Positions 62,801 to 64,000 of a DNA stretch of 64,000 bases are shown one piece after another. The DNA is from Pieris napi (lineage: Eukaryota > Arthropoda > Insecta > Lepidoptera > Pieridae), in contig NC_062259.1 of the NCBI RefSeq assembly GCF_905475465.1, positions 320,501-384,500 of the forward strand, in the 5' to 3' direction. The position numbers were made by a program, and so were the translations under genes. The notes below the pieces were generated by a model that saw nothing but the letters and a program-made list of their open reading frames with translations, did not search any database and had not been told where the DNA came from. Every line of letters begins with the position of its first letter. The stretch's first letter is position 1.

Positions 62801-64000
62801 GTATACAAGTATTCATAATAAACAAAGTGTTCTTACACAATTCGAATCTGATTTATAATTTTAACTTCGCTCTATCGAATATAAGTACATAGATTCACCT
62901 ACAAATCGGCAGTTCACGCTAGTCCATTTAAAAATTTCTACCTAAAGTGTGTCTATGAGCAAATCTTTTGGTCTAGATAAATTTAAGCGATTATTCCATC
63001 ACTAAACTAATGTATTTTATCGTTTTCTATTCGTATATGCCTCAATTAGCTAGAGAATAGTAGCTAAGGAATATGTATTGCTTAAACAATCACTAGGAAC
63101 GAAGGGGAAAACTCAGTAGTTACGAACAATTCAGTTAGAGTGGCCCTAAGCCTCGGTAGCTAAGACCATTTTGACTTTAACAATAACTTAATATTTATGC
63201 AGACACGGCTAAGGAAGGACATAGCGATAGCTATTCGAAGCATATATCAAGAGAATAGTTTCTATTTTGTGACATGACAACTGTCAAATGACATTTGCAT
63301 AACAACGCATTATCGTTGAAAAGAGAAATACTGTATTAAATAAATCGTATTGTAAAGCGGTGGCTAGGCAACGTCAGCATTCCCCCTTCTATTTACATTC
63401 TATCTACGTATATTAATTGTCTTTGGAATAGACAAATTATATCTATAATCTATACACACTTTGTTAAACGAAACACTCAAAGCGATTCTTGGATATAAGT
63501 CCACTAAGCCTGATTAAATATGTAGTTTTCAATTTACTTCTAGACAAATATAAGTATAAGAAGTTAATAGAGATAACAGCAATAAGAGACTTGATTGACA
63601 TTTAAAAACAGAAAAGTGGTAAAGTGTCAGTGTGTCTGATTTCACAAGATATGTCTTTTAGCTCTATCGATCAAAACTATGAAAATGCAACGCCAATGAC
63701 TTTGACAATTGACACTTCCCATGTCAGAAATTGTTTTCACGACATGTGTTGTTACCCTAATGCAAACGAGAATGGTCTATTTACAGATAAAAGTAAATTG
63801 TCAAACAGACATAAAACTTTGACGTTCACTTCTGACGTCTTTTACGTGTACACTTTCTGTCACGCTGTGTTCAAATGTCATTTGTTTAGTGTCTAGATTT
63901 TGGGTAGAGTTGTAAATGGCCTAAAACTCACTTAAGATTTGCCAAATTACGCGCGCTTAGATTAGTATTTCGTATATCAAGTACAGTTTACTTGTACTGT

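Larger units (their letters stand above)
56401..64000. other. 7.6-kb stretch without supported genes
   Basis: No frame looks coding. The 90-residue frame at 63624 begins at GTG, lacks any domain and has no splice context. The stretch is AT-rich with many short TTGACA/TGTCAA words. Features seen are RTE LINE tails (61060-61210, 61410-61595, reverse 62440-62800) and a hairpin at 60560-60600. A reverse poly(A) signal (TTTATT on plus) near 57214 would allow this to be a long 3' UTR of a minus-strand gene lying beyond 64000, but that is a guess. Confidence 0.45.

Noticed and set aside
63624..63896. 90-codon plus-strand frame
   Set aside because: It begins at GTG, has no domain, no neighbouring exon and no coding-like bias.

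Overview
The window is AT-rich, intron-rich animal DNA and almost certainly comes from a moth or butterfly. The proteins are insect-type and the introns have GT/AG borders. The non-coding DNA carries lepidopteran repeats: a tRNA-derived SINE whose right half reads like TGATCACCTACTTGCCTATT and AGGTTGTAGCGCCAC, a dispersed repeat with a CAAACGGGCAGGAGGCTCA core, and paired AACCGACTTCAAA termini. The assignment rests on recognition, not on a database search.

Layout. (1) 1-20096, plus strand: the C-terminal half of talin (Drosophila rhea), 24 coding exons with consistent phases, about 1392 residues. It covers rod helical bundles, the I/LWEQ actin-binding domain, the dimerisation helix and a roughly 400-residue insect tail. 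One 4.4-kb talin intron holds a long single-exon ORF on the same strand (7375-8922) that I do not recognise. (2) 20097-23097: talin 3' region and several small transposon remnants, including a 203-bp hAT MITE with a perfect 8-bp target duplication. (3) 23098-24109: a two-exon gene for a small membrane protein of unknown function. (4) 24110-27283: repeats, a diverged duplication and a minisatellite. (5) 27284-36575, minus strand: a complete ten-exon BNIP2/caytaxin-type BCH-domain gene, 475 residues. (6) about 37000-45726: a decayed I-type LINE with zinc-knuckle ORF1 and endonuclease, reverse transcriptase and RNase H in ORF2. It is split by a 3-kb insertion with inverted termini and a 4-bp duplication, and that insertion may itself carry a small spliced gene. 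(7) 46647-49245, plus: a secreted eight-cysteine SVWC (Vago-like) protein in six exons. (8) 51318-55536, plus: an ATF-2 orthologue with N-terminal C2H2 finger, TPTP phosphosite and C-terminal bZIP, in six exons. (9) 55537-64000: no convincing gene, but a tRNA-headed SINE, RTE-type LINE tails and hairpins.

The host genes are independent units: adhesion (talin), scaffold/transport (BNIP2-like), extracellular signalling (SVWC) and stress transcription (ATF-2). Nothing suggests they form one pathway. The least explained items are the ORF nested in talin, the small membrane protein, the putative gene inside the 3-kb insertion, and the atypical ATF-2 basic region.
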